Source of the DNA: Pseudomonadota bacterium
GTDB lineage: Bacteria; Pseudomonadota; Alphaproteobacteria; Kiloniellales; J153
Length of the DNA stretch: 6,180 nt
Assembly (NCBI GenBank): GCA_022572105.1
Contig: JACZWN010000192.1
Location: 1 to 6,180 of the forward strand
Direction of reading: 5' to 3'
Within the stretch, counting starts at the first letter, position 1; the number at the start of each line of letters is the position of its first letter. The notes below the pieces were generated by a model. The model worked only from the letters and a program-made list of their open reading frames with translations. It did no database searches and had not been told where the DNA came from. A program made the position numbers and the translations under genes. This document shows, piece after piece, positions 1 to 5,409 of the stretch.

Positions 1-1
1 C

Positions 2-163
2 AGCCCGCGGCGCGACCGCCACGGGCGCGGCTGGATCGGCATCACCGCGAACCAGGGCTACGTCGTCACCGGCGTCGCGCAGACCCCGCTCCTGCCCGCG
101 ACCGCGCTGCTCCTGCTCATCCTCGGCGCCGCCCTCATCGCGTGGTACCGGGAGGGGCATTGA
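2..163 (+). CDS. C-terminal end of a membrane protein (5' truncated)
   Basis: An open frame enters from the left edge and ends at TGA 161-163, giving 53 residues. It starts with an Arg/Gly-rich hydrophilic stretch, followed by a short segment containing GWIGI and GYVVTGV. It finishes with one strongly hydrophobic helix of about 18 residues (LLPATALLLLILGAALIAW) and a short charged tail, WYREGH. This is the pattern of a protein with its last transmembrane helix at the extreme C-terminus. The ending reminds me of the large membrane proteins encoded beside MoxR/DUF58/DUF4159 genes, which carry a glutamine-amidotransferase-like domain. That is a recollection of style and too little sequence remains to prove it. 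The gene converges on the GNAT gene with only 9 bp between the stop codons and shows no terminator. Confidence 0.6.
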   Translation, partial: SPRRDRHGRGWIGITANQGYVVTGVAQTPLLPATALLLLILGAALIAWYREGH

Positions 164-172
164 GCGGGCGGC

Positions 173-610
173 TCACCCTGCCACGGCGTCGCGAAGGCCC
201 CTCCCGGGCGCGCCGTCTTCCTCGGCTTTGCCGATCAGGCCGGTGACGCCGGCCAGTGCGCCGGGGACGATCTCGAGCACCTGGAAGCGCTCGGGCTCGA
301 CCGGCCCGGGCAGGATCAGGCCGGCCGCGCTCGCGTTCCTGAACCCGAAGGGCGCGTAGTAGGCCGGCTCGCCGACGATGACGCAGAGGCCCGCGCCCGC
401 CCGCTTGGCCCGGGCCAGGCCGTGGCCGACCAGACCGCGCCCGATGCCGTCGCCCGCCAGCGCCACGAAGCGCAGCCTGTCGACCGGCGCCACGCCCGCG
501 CGCAGGCGGTAGACGGTCTTCCGGCGCCGGTCGAAGCCGAAGGCGCGGTCGAGCAGGGGCTCGATCAGGGCGGCGTCCCGGCGCCGCTCGGGCACGATCT
601 TGAAGGTCAT
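173..610 (-). CDS. YhbS-like GNAT N-acetyltransferase with apparent internal deletion
   Basis: GNAT enzymes transfer an acetyl group from acetyl-CoA to an amine; the substrate here is unknown and the product should be cytosolic. From ATG 610 it encodes 145 aa. The N-terminus (LIEPLLDRAFG, then KTVYRLR) and the C-terminal half (HGLARAKRAG, VGEPAYYAPFGF, LPGPVEPERFQVLEIVPGAL) are typical of the YhbS group. The acetyl-CoA loop is partly kept as GDGIGRGLV. Compared with remembered YhbS proteins of about 165-170 aa, the centre is missing: RFVA runs directly into LAGDGIGR, without the strand-rich block of about 35 residues (normally GxxVGxxxFxPV...GPLAV). The frame stays open. The deleted block holds the core beta strand that carries the substrate and CoA backbone contacts, so activity is doubtful. 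An upstream ATG at 640 is in frame, but the family start fits ATG 610 (MTFKIVPE). Neither has a clear ribosome binding site. Family assignment is confident; function is not. Confidence 0.8.
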   Translation of the reverse strand: MTFKIVPERRRDAALIEPLLDRAFGFDRRRKTVYRLRAGVAPVDRLRFVALAGDGIGRGLVGHGLARAKRAGAGLCVIVGEPAYYAPFGFRNASAAGLILPGPVEPERFQVLEIVPGALAGVTGLIGKAEEDGAPGRGLRDAVAG

Positions 611-679
611 GGTTATTCGGTTCCCGCTGGCCGCCCGCATGGCTCGGGCGGAAGATTCGATCGAGGGCTCGGGGGCCGG

Positions 680-766
680 TTATCCGCCCCGGCGGACGCG
701 CGATCCCGGCGCGCGCGTTGCGCGCGGGCACCTACGTCGTCGTCGCAGAGTGCAGCGTCCCGGCAT
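680..766 (-). CDS. Possible arginine-rich micro-ORF (28 aa)
   Basis: An ATG at 766-764 is preceded on the minus strand by AAGGAGG with about ten bases to the start, one of the better Shine-Dalgarno matches in the window. The frame ends at TAA 682-680. The product would have 28 residues, 11 of them arginine including a run of five, plus two cysteines. Arginine richness is what any random frame in such GC-rich DNA tends to give, and the hairpin at 705-728 lies inside the frame. I cannot assign a function. A leader peptide for the GNAT gene about 70 bp downstream is conceivable. It is listed only because of the ribosome binding site. Confidence 0.15.
   Translation of the reverse strand: MPGRCTLRRRRRCPRATRAPGSRVRRGG
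705..728. repeat. GC-rich inverted repeat (hairpin)
   Basis: CCCG at 705-708 pairs with CGGG at 725-728, and CGCGC at 710-714 pairs with GCGCG at 720-724. This leaves one bulged G (709) and a five-base loop. It lies downstream of the metallophosphatase stop in the direction of transcription. No T-run follows on either strand, so it is not an ordinary intrinsic terminator. It could slow RNA polymerase or protect an mRNA end, or be chance in very GC-rich DNA. Confidence 0.35.
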
Positions 767-860
767 GCTCGATCGCCCTCCTTCCAAGCCCGCCGCCCAC
801 GGGCCCGGGAACCGCGTCCGCGATAGCACGGGCGAGTCCCGGAAACCAGGCATTTTCGTA

Positions 861-1637
861 TCAGGCCTGAAGAAAGCGCCGGCCGTCGTTTTCGAGCACG
901 AGCGCGGTCAAGCGGCCGCCGTAGCACGCGCCGGTGTCGATACCGATGCGGTTCGCCCGCACCTCGGGCGCCTGCGCCGGGGTATGACCGTGCACCACCA
1001 CCTTGCCGTGGTCGGCCTCCGAGCTCAGGAACGGCTCGCGGATCCATACCAGGTCGTGAGCGTCCTGGGCCTCCAGCGGCACCCCCGGGCGGATGCCGGC
1101 GTGGGCGAAGAAGTAGCCGCCCTCGACGTGGTTGAGCCGGAGGTCGCTCAGGAATTCGCGGTGCGCCGCCGGTAGCCGGGCCTCGAGCTCGGCGCGCAGG
1201 CGGCCCGTGGCACCGCCCATGCGGTGGAGCGCGCCCGGGTCGACACCGTAGCTGCGCAAGGTCGCCGCCCCGCCGTTCATCATCCAGATCGCGGTCACGT
1301 CCTCGCCGTCCAGAAACTGGCGCATGAAGAGATCGTGGTTGCCCATGAGATGGACCGTCTCGAAGCCGGGCAACGGCTCGGCGATCAACATCTCCAGGAG
1401 GCCGCGCGAATCCGGGCCGCGGTCGATGTAGTCGCCCAGGTAGACCACGACCCGGCGCTCGGCCGGCGCGGCGCGGGCGTCGGCCGCGGCCGAATCCTCC
1501 AGGATCGCCGCGTGCAACGCGCCGAGCAGCTGGGCGCAGCCGTGGCTGTCGCCGACGGCGTAGACGCGCGTACCCGGCGGCACCGCGGCGCCCGGGCCGG
1601 CGCCCGTCCTGTCTGGGGCGAAACGCTCGGCGGCCAT
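861..1637 (-). CDS. Calcineurin-like metallophosphatase (PP2A/PrpA/ApaH type)
   Basis: This 258-aa protein is complete and is probably a cytosolic metal-dependent phosphoesterase of the bacterial PPP family, whose members act on phosphoproteins or on dinucleoside polyphosphates such as Ap4A. All metal-binding motifs are present in order: GDSHG (29-33), GDYIDRG (68-74), GNHD (99-102), HAG (179-181) and HGHT (216-219). The family's usual C-terminal element follows as DTGACYGG (234-241). The first motif has Ser where GDIHG or GDVHG is usual; the metal ligands Asp and His are kept. The ATG at 1637 is preceded by AGAGGAG with a ten-base spacer, which supports this start. The first 23 residues are an Ala/Gly/Pro-rich lead-in and not a signal peptide. 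The gene is divergent from the GGDEF-EAL-like gene and shares a 317-bp upstream region with it. The in vivo substrate cannot be read from sequence. Confidence 0.92.
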   Translation of the reverse strand: MAAERFAPDRTGAGPGAAVPPGTRVYAVGDSHGCAQLLGALHAAILEDSAAADARAAPAERRVVVYLGDYIDRGPDSRGLLEMLIAEPLPGFETVHLMGNHDLFMRQFLDGEDVTAIWMMNGGAATLRSYGVDPGALHRMGGATGRLRAELEARLPAAHREFLSDLRLNHVEGGYFFAHAGIRPGVPLEAQDAHDLVWIREPFLSSEADHGKVVVHGHTPAQAPEVRANRIGIDTGACYGGRLTALVLENDGRRFLQA

Positions 1638-1761
1638 GCCCTGGATGCTCCTCTGCGTTCACGTCCGTGCGCGACTGCGCAGTGTAGCAGAGGCGCCGCG
1701 GCCTCGCGGTGCAATTCGCCGGCGCCGGCGCGCTCGGCCGCGAACGCTTCCGGGTGCTCGG

Positions 1762-1776
1762 TTAACGGAACCTTAA
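1762..1776. promoter_or_regulatory. CtrA-type binding box, TTAA-N7-TTAA (perfect match)
   Basis: TTAA at 1762-1765 and TTAA at 1773-1776 are separated by exactly seven bases. This is the established consensus for the alphaproteobacterial cell-cycle response regulator CtrA. TTAA tetramers are rare in DNA this GC-rich, so a correctly spaced pair is unlikely by chance. It lies 179 bp upstream of the GGDEF-EAL-like start and 125 bp upstream of the phosphatase start, so it could control either gene. That CtrA exists in this organism is inferred, not seen. Confidence 0.5.
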
Positions 1777-1867
1777 GCCGGCTTCCGCCGGGGCCGAGGC
1801 CGCGGCCGAGGCGCAAGCCGAACCCACCTCCGGCGCTCCTCGCGCGGCGGTCAAAAGCTTCAAAAAC

Positions 1868-1882
1868 TTAAAGAATTTTCAA
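1868..1882. promoter_or_regulatory. Second CtrA-like box, TTAA-N7-TCAA(C), one mismatch
   Basis: TTAA (1868-1871), seven bases, then TCAA (1879-1882) followed by C match TTAA-N7-TTAAC except at one position. The site lies in the AT-rich tract 73 bp upstream of the ATG at 1955, a normal place for an activator next to a promoter. AT-richness raises the odds of a chance match, so it is weaker than the upstream box. Two boxes in one promoter region do occur at known CtrA targets. Confidence 0.35.
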
Positions 1883-1954
1883 CGCCCGCCCGCGCACACT
1901 CCAGGGGGAATCCGGGAGAGGGGTGCGCGCAACCGTCGAGCCGTAATCGCAGTT

Positions 1955-3265
1955 ATGTCATCAGCCGCAAAATCCAGATTCGCCCCGATGGTCCAAGAGG
2001 CCGCGCTTCTCGATTTCGTCGAGCGCCTGCGCAAGTTCACCAAGGGGCGCCGCGCCGTGCACCTGCGCCTGTCGCGGCTTCGCCCCTACAATCGCCGGGC
2101 GCATCACCTGCGCATCGCCGCGACCCCCTTCGACAGGCTGGTCCGCGACTACGATAGCGCGCTGTTCCGCTTGTTCAACGACGATCTGGTCGTCATCTGC
2201 AACGGCGCCAGCGTGGCCGACATCGATCATGCCGTCCTGCATCTGCGTTACCTGTTCAGCGAGGACCCGTTCCTGAAGAACGACGAGGACGGGGACACCC
2301 GCTTCTGCGTCTGGTTCGACCTCGAGGAGGACTATCTCGACCTACTGAACCTCGCCCGGCGCATGGTCAGCGCGCAGGCGCAGCACGCGCAGAGTAAGAA
2401 CCAGCGGAGCGACAAGGGTCCTTCGAGCAAATCCGAAGAGGAGAAGGGGGAGGAGACCCCGCAACGCCCGCTCGACCCGCCCAGTCTGGCGGTCCTCGAA
2501 CAGGCCATCGCCCAGGCCGACCTCTCGACCATCATCCGCCGGCAGCCGATCTGCGCCGTGGTGCGGGACCGCAAGCCGGAGCCGGTCTATTACGAGATCT
2601 ATACCTCGATCGCGTCGCTGAGCGAAACCCTGATGCCCGACATCGACGTGCAGGCCAACCAGTGGCTGTTCCAGGATCTCACGAAACACCTGGACCGGCG
2701 CATGATCTCTTATCTGGCGCAGGACAACGCCACGCTGCGCCAGGCCTTCAGCGTCAACCTCAACGTCTCGACGCTGCTGTCGCCCGAGTTCCTCGACTTC
2801 GACGAGGCGCTGAGCAGTACGACCCGGGGCGGCATCGTCATCGAGCTGCAGCTCTTCGACGTCTACGCGGATTTGGGGAATTTCCTGTTCGCGCGCGATT
2901 TCCTGCACGAGCGCGGCTACAAGTTCTGCCTCGACGGCACGACGCACCTGTCCTTGCCGCTCATCAACCGGGAGGAGCTCGGCTTCGACCTGGTCAAGCT
3001 GCAATGGAGCCCCGATCTGTTCGACCAGCTACACGGCTTCCGTGGCGCCGGCCTTCGCCAGGCGGCGCAAGACATGGGCGCGGAGCGGCTGATTCTGAAC
3101 CGCTGCGATTCCGAGCAGGCCCTCGAGGTCGGCGAATCGCTCGGCATCAACCTCTATCAGGGACACCTGCTGGACGAGATGCTGAGCAACAACATAACCC
3201 GGCGGGACACCATCGAGGCGCTGACCGACGCTCTCGGGCGCCACCGCGCCGCCGCGCGCAGATAG
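1955..3265 (+). CDS. Degenerate GGDEF-EAL domain protein, likely non-enzymatic c-di-GMP effector
   Basis: 436 aa, no signal peptide or membrane helix, so probably cytosolic. Residues 1-145 look like a remnant GGDEF fold: RLFNDDLVVI (72-81) sits where active diguanylate cyclases have RxGGDEFxxx, so the active-site GGDEF is gone. Residues 146-172 are a charged Lys/Glu/Ser linker. Residues about 178-425 follow the EAL pattern: YYEIYTS (212-218) for the EAL motif, SVNLN (266-270), IELQL (296-300), CLDGTT (325-330), LVKLQ (346-350), NRCDSE (382-387) and YQGHLLDE (401-408). By my alignment Glu214, Asn268, Glu297, Asp327, Lys348 and Gln402 are kept. The second Glu of ExxE, the second Asp of DDFG, the Asp of KxD and the Glu of EGVE are replaced by Leu300, Gly328, Gln350 and Asn382. 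Loss of these metal and general-base residues argues against phosphodiesterase activity. A binding or scaffold role is inferred. ATG 1955 lacks a nearby Shine-Dalgarno; an alternative ATG is at 1988. Two CtrA-type boxes lie upstream. Confidence 0.85.
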   Translation: MSSAAKSRFAPMVQEAALLDFVERLRKFTKGRRAVHLRLSRLRPYNRRAHHLRIAATPFDRLVRDYDSALFRLFNDDLVVICNGASVADIDHAVLHLRYLFSEDPFLKNDEDGDTRFCVWFDLEEDYLDLLNLARRMVSAQAQHAQSKNQRSDKGPSSKSEEEKGEETPQRPLDPPSLAVLEQAIAQADLSTIIRRQPICAVVRDRKPEPVYYEIYTSIASLSETLMPDIDVQANQWLFQDLTKHLDRRMISYLAQDNATLRQAFSVNLNVSTLLSPEFLDFDEALSSTTRGGIVIELQLFDVYADLGNFLFARDFLHERGYKFCLDGTTHLSLPLINREELGFDLVKLQWSPDLFDQLHGFRGAGLRQAAQDMGAERLILNRCDSEQALEVGESLGINLYQGHLLDEMLSNNITRRDTIEALTDALGRHRAAARR

Positions 3266-3276
3266 TGGGGCGGCCC

Positions 3277-3311
3277 CCGCGCGGCCGTTGCCTTTGCGGC
3301 GCGGCGCGCGG
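3277..3311. repeat. Inverted repeat between convergent genes
   Basis: CCGCGCG (3277-3283) and CGCGCGG (3305-3311) form seven-base inverted arms around a 21-base spacer, in the 56-bp gap where the GGDEF-EAL-like gene and cobT converge. A small GGGG/CCCC hairpin (3267-3277) sits next to it. The position suits a two-way transcription stop, but only three T follow the right arm, so a standard intrinsic terminator is not supported. Confidence 0.25.
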
Positions 3312-3321
3312 TTTCCGCCGC

Positions 3322-4347
3322 TCACGCCGGTCCGCTGACGCCGGCCTCCTCGAAGGTCGCCATGGCGCTGTGGCAGGCGCAGGCGGCCTTGAGCAGGGGG
3401 ATGGCGAGGACCGCGCCCGAGGCCTCGCCGAGGCGCATGCCGAGGTCCAGGAGCGGCCGTTTGTCCAGGCGCTCGAGCAGGCGCCGGTGGCCGGGCTCGG
3501 CCGAGACGTGGGCGACCTGGCAGTGGTCGAGCGCGCGCCCGTCCAGGGCGTGGAGCACGGCGGCCGCGGCGGTGCAGGTGTAACCGTCCAGAAGCACCGG
3601 CGTGCGCGCCAGGCGCGCGGCCATGACCGCGCCCAGGATCGCCGCCAGCTCGAAGCCGCCCAGGTGGCGCAGGACCTCCAGCGGGTCGGTCATCGCGTCG
3701 CGGTGTTTCGCCACCGCGGCCTTGACCACCCGGGCCTTGCGCGCGAGGCCGGCCTCGTCGACGCCGGTGCCGCGCCCGACCCAATCCGCCGCCCGGCCAC
3801 CGAACAGGGCGTGGCAGATCGCCGCGGCGCTGGTCGTGTTGGCGATGCCCATCTCCCCCAGGGCGAGCACGTCGAGACCGTCCTCGACCGTCATCATGCC
3901 GTAGGCTATGGCCTTGGCGCAGTCCGCCTCGTCCATGGCGGGCGCTTCGCTGAAGTCCCGGGTCGGCTCCTCCAGCCCCATCTCGTGGACCTTCAGGGCC
4001 GAATCGGCGACGGCGCAAAGCTGGTTCACCGCCGCCCCGCCCTCGATGAAGTTCGCCACCATCTGGCGCGTGACCTCGGCCGGATAGGCGGACACCCCCT
4101 GGGCGGCGACGCCGTGGTTGCCGGCGAAGACCGCGGTGTGAGGGCGCTCCATGCGCGGCGGGTGGCGGCCTTGCCAGGTGGCCAGCCACACGCTCAGTTC
4201 CTCGAGCCGGCCAAGGGCGCCGGCCGGCTTGGTGAGCTGGGCCTCGCGCGCCACGGCGGCGGCGCTGGCACTCGATTCCGGACCGGGCAGCTCCGCCAGC
4301 AGCGCGCGCACCTCGTCGAAGCTTGCGAGCGGCGTCTTCTCGCTCAT
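3322..4347 (-). CDS. cobT: Nicotinate-nucleotide--dimethylbenzimidazole phosphoribosyltransferase CobT
   Basis: CobT moves phosphoribose from nicotinate mononucleotide to 5,6-dimethylbenzimidazole, giving alpha-ribazole phosphate, the precursor of the lower ligand of cobalamin. The 341-aa protein has the usual length and all family signatures in order: TKPAGALGRLEE (39-50), AGNHGV (75-80), LGEMGIANTT (163-172), DGYTCTAAA (254-262), SAEPGH (282-287) and GMRLGEASGA (303-312). Glu308 in the last matches the catalytic Glu of the Salmonella enzyme. GEMGIANTT has Ala where Gly is usual (GEMGIGNTT), a mild change. ATG 4347 is preceded by AAGGAG with a five-base spacer, so the start is secure. It is divergent from cobS, which uses the product after dephosphorylation; this pairing is common in Alphaproteobacteria. 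No cobalamin riboswitch is visible upstream. This symbol means the phosphoribosyltransferase, not the cobaltochelatase subunit also called CobT in aerobic B12 producers. Confidence 0.97.
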   Translation of the reverse strand: MSEKTPLASFDEVRALLAELPGPESSASAAAVAREAQLTKPAGALGRLEELSVWLATWQGRHPPRMERPHTAVFAGNHGVAAQGVSAYPAEVTRQMVANFIEGGAAVNQLCAVADSALKVHEMGLEEPTRDFSEAPAMDEADCAKAIAYGMMTVEDGLDVLALGEMGIANTTSAAAICHALFGGRAADWVGRGTGVDEAGLARKARVVKAAVAKHRDAMTDPLEVLRHLGGFELAAILGAVMAARLARTPVLLDGYTCTAAAAVLHALDGRALDHCQVAHVSAEPGHRRLLERLDKRPLLDLGMRLGEASGAVLAIPLLKAACACHSAMATFEEAGVSGPA

Positions 4348-4394
4348 GATGGCTCCTTGGTTCTAGAGTTCCGGCCGGCCGGGCCGCGCGCGGT

Positions 4395-4418
4395 TCGAGG
4401 GCGCGGCTCGAGGGCGCG
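4395..4418. repeat. Short tandem direct repeat in the cobT-cobS intergenic region
   Basis: TCGAGGGCGCG occurs twice, at 4395-4405 and 4408-4418, with a 13-bp period. A 12-base perfect palindrome CCGGCCGGCCGG lies just left at 4371-4382, upstream of the cobT ribosome binding site. Both sit in the 160-bp divergent region and could be protein-binding sites, but low-complexity GC-rich DNA makes such repeats easy to find. Confidence 0.3.
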
Positions 4419-4430
4419 CCTCGGCCCGGT

Positions 4431-4458
4431 TTGCGCGCCCGCGCAACTGTCCTATAAC
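4431..4458 (+). promoter_or_regulatory. Possible cobS promoter (TTGCGC-N16-TATAAC)
   Basis: TTGCGC (4431-4436) and TATAAC (4453-4458), 16 bases apart, resemble a housekeeping sigma-70 promoter and point toward cobS about 50 bp downstream. TATAAC stands out in an otherwise GC-dominated intergenic region. The -35 match is partial. Confidence 0.35.
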
Positions 4459-4507
4459 CGGCCTGGGAAGACCACAGGAAATCGCAGCCGCTCCGAACCG
4501 GAAGGCC

Positions 4508-4784
4508 GTGGCATTGCCGATGCACTCCGCGAACCACCCCGCGAATCACCTCGGGGCCTGGTGGGCCGACGTGAAGGTCGCGCTCGCCCTGCTGACCCGC
4601 CTGCCGATGGGGCCGCGCGGGGACGCCGAGGCGCCCGATATCGCGCGCGCCGGACGGGCCATGCCGCTCGCCGGCGCGCTGATCGGCCTGGTTGGCGCCG
4701 CTGCCTTCTGGCTGAGCGGTGGGCTCGGCCTGCCGCCGCTCGTCTCGGGGCTTGTGGCGGTCGCGGCGGCGGGCCTTTGCGCCG
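4508..4784 (+). pseudogene. cobS: cobS 5' fragment (adenosylcobinamide-GDP ribazoletransferase), cut off at a junction
   Basis: CobS is the integral membrane enzyme that joins adenosylcobinamide-GDP to alpha-ribazole to finish cobalamin. The first 92 codons match its N-terminus: WWADVKVALALLTRLPMG, then AMPLAGALIGLVGAAAFW with the first hydrophobic helix, then PPLVSGLVAVAAAGLCAG. At that point the family normally continues into the conserved acidic motif HEDGLAD..D, followed by several more helices, about 250 aa in all. Here the homology stops near 4784 and the DNA becomes the reverse strand of a lapA gene. The frame stays open with unrelated hydrophilic residues to TAG 5015-5017 (169 aa in total). 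The product lacks the metal-binding acidic motif and cannot be a working synthase. Possible starts are GTG 4508, TTG 4514 and ATG 4520. GGAAGG at 4500-4505 spaces best for TTG 4514. Partner cobT is intact and divergent. Confidence 0.8.
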
Positions 4785-4981
4785 GAAATCCAAGCCACCA
4801 GGCCGCCGATCAAAAAGCCGCTGAAAAGTCCCGCCAGCACCACCGAAAACACCGGCAACGGCTGGGTTACCATATCCAGCGGCCACAGGTCCAAGACTAC
4901 GTCGGCGCGGTTGTTGACGGAAAAAACAATGACCGCCGCCGCCAAAGGCATCACGACGATCCAGAAAAACACCTTCGACAC
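4785..4981 (-). pseudogene. LapA-domain (DUF1049) membrane protein, 3' end lost at the junction
   Basis: Read on the minus strand this is the N-terminal part of a small LapA-type inner-membrane protein; the family is about 80-110 aa in Alphaproteobacteria. There is a first hydrophobic helix (VFFWIVVMPLAAAVIVFSV), then the characteristic NNR..V.LDLWPL segment, then a second helix (LPVFSVVLAGLFSGFLIGG) ending in VAWISG. The basic cytoplasmic tail that should follow becomes antisense cobS DNA, so the 3' end is missing or replaced. The first few tail codons (AKARRR) could still belong to lapA, so the true end lies between about 4766 and 4785. I prefer GTG 4981 as start because AAGGAA sits nine bases upstream. 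TTG 5014 is in frame but lacks a ribosome binding site. It lies 90 bp downstream of ihfB on the same strand, the usual alphaproteobacterial neighbour. Confidence 0.75.
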
Positions 4982-5071
4982 AGGCGTCCGTTCCTTAAAT
5001 TCGCGTTTGTCCAATAGACCGCCGAAGGCCCCGAAACGACGGCGGCGGGCGGGACAGCGGCCAGCGGAGGC

Positions 5072-5356
5072 TTAACCGCCGCTGTTCAGTTTCTCACGCA
5101 GTTGCTTGCCGGTCTTGAAGTATGGAATGAATTTCTCGGACACTTGAACCGATTCGCCGGTCCGCGGATTGCGGCCGATCCGGGCGCCGCGCCGTTTCAC
5201 CGAAAACGCCCCGAATCCGCGCAGTTCCACGCGGTCGCCGGCGGCCAGCGCATTGGTGATTTCATCGAATATGGTGGTAACGATGCGTTCAACGTCCCGT
5301 TGGTAAAGATGCGGGTTCGCCGCGGCAAGACGCGCAATCAGTTCCGACTTTGTCAT
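5072..5356 (-). CDS. ihfB: Integration host factor beta subunit (IhfB/HimD)
   Basis: IHF is a heterodimeric nucleoid protein that bends DNA sharply at specific sites, helping recombination, replication and sigma-54 promoters; this is the beta subunit. The 94 aa match the family in length. They begin MTKSELIARLA, carry the conserved RGFGAFSV (46-53) and the DNA-intercalating beta-arm GRNPRTGE (61-68) with its key proline at 64, and end with the basic FKTGKQLREKL helix. The MTKSELI start fits the beta subunit better than IhfA or HU. ATG 5356 is preceded by AAGGGGGG with a spacer of about nine bases. It lies between sppA, 96 bp upstream, and lapA downstream, all on the minus strand, a gene order conserved in Alphaproteobacteria. 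Confidence 0.96.
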   Translation of the reverse strand: MTKSELIARLAAANPHLYQRDVERIVTTIFDEITNALAAGDRVELRGFGAFSVKRRGARIGRNPRTGESVQVSEKFIPYFKTGKQLREKLNSGG

Positions 5357-5409
5357 GCCACTATCCCCCCTTATGCGCTGGTTTTACGCTGGGCTTGTCA
5401 AATTTTTAG

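Larger units (their letters stand above)
611..860. other. Intergenic stretch without a convincing gene
   Basis: This 250-bp gap lies between the start of the GNAT gene and the stop of the metallophosphatase gene, both on the minus strand. It holds a GC-rich hairpin (705-728) and a 28-codon arginine-rich micro-ORF on the minus strand (766-680). No sigma-70-like promoter and no T-tract terminator stand out. Any GNAT promoter should lie here unless the gene is read through from the phosphatase gene. Confidence 0.6.
1638..1954. other. Divergent regulatory region between phosphatase and GGDEF-EAL-like genes
   Basis: This 317-bp gene-free region feeds two divergent genes. It contains a perfect ten-base palindrome ACTGCGCAGT (1674-1683) close to the phosphatase gene, a perfect TTAA-N7-TTAA CtrA-type box (1762-1776), and an eight-base direct repeat GCCGAGGC at 1793-1800 and 1805-1812 (period 12). 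It also contains a strongly AT-rich tract (1851-1882, 25 of 32 bases A or T) holding a second near-match to the CtrA box. On the minus strand TACACT (1686-1681) could be a -10 for the phosphatase gene, but I see no matching -35. Confidence 0.6.

Noticed and set aside
3266..3321. Intrinsic terminator between the convergent GGDEF-EAL-like gene and cobT.
   Set aside because: Inverted repeats exist but no T-tract follows on either strand; kept only as a weak repeat feature.
4430..4480. Cobalamin riboswitch upstream of cobS: CCCGCGCAACTGT followed by CTGGGAAG resembles parts of the B12 element.
   Set aside because: The order and surrounding elements do not fit. There is no GGTGCC-type start, no AGGGAA stretch upstream, no GCCACTG B12 box and no AGCCAGGAGACC-type end. 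The resemblance is a short GC-rich coincidence.
2662..4824. Very long open frames antisense or out of frame to known genes (720 aa plus strand, 661 aa minus strand at 5014-3029, 349 aa at 1662-613).
   Set aside because: Their translations are Arg/Ala/Gly/Pro-rich with no recognisable motifs, except the first part of the 5014 frame, which is lapA. They overlap well-supported genes. Stop codons are rare by chance in DNA this GC-rich.
4508..5017. A novel 169-aa fusion protein with a CobS-like N-terminus and a His/Arg/Lys-rich C-terminus.
   Set aside because: The part after about codon 92 is exactly antisense to a recognisable LapA-domain coding sequence, so the hydrophilic tail is a read-through artefact of the junction and not a real domain.
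5370..5401. ihfB promoter on the minus strand with a perfect TTGACA (5401-5396).
   Set aside because: No acceptable -10 lies 16-18 bases downstream. The nearest AT-containing hexamer, CATAAG (5375-5370), is 20 bases away and overlaps the ribosome binding site region, so transcription would start inside or after it.
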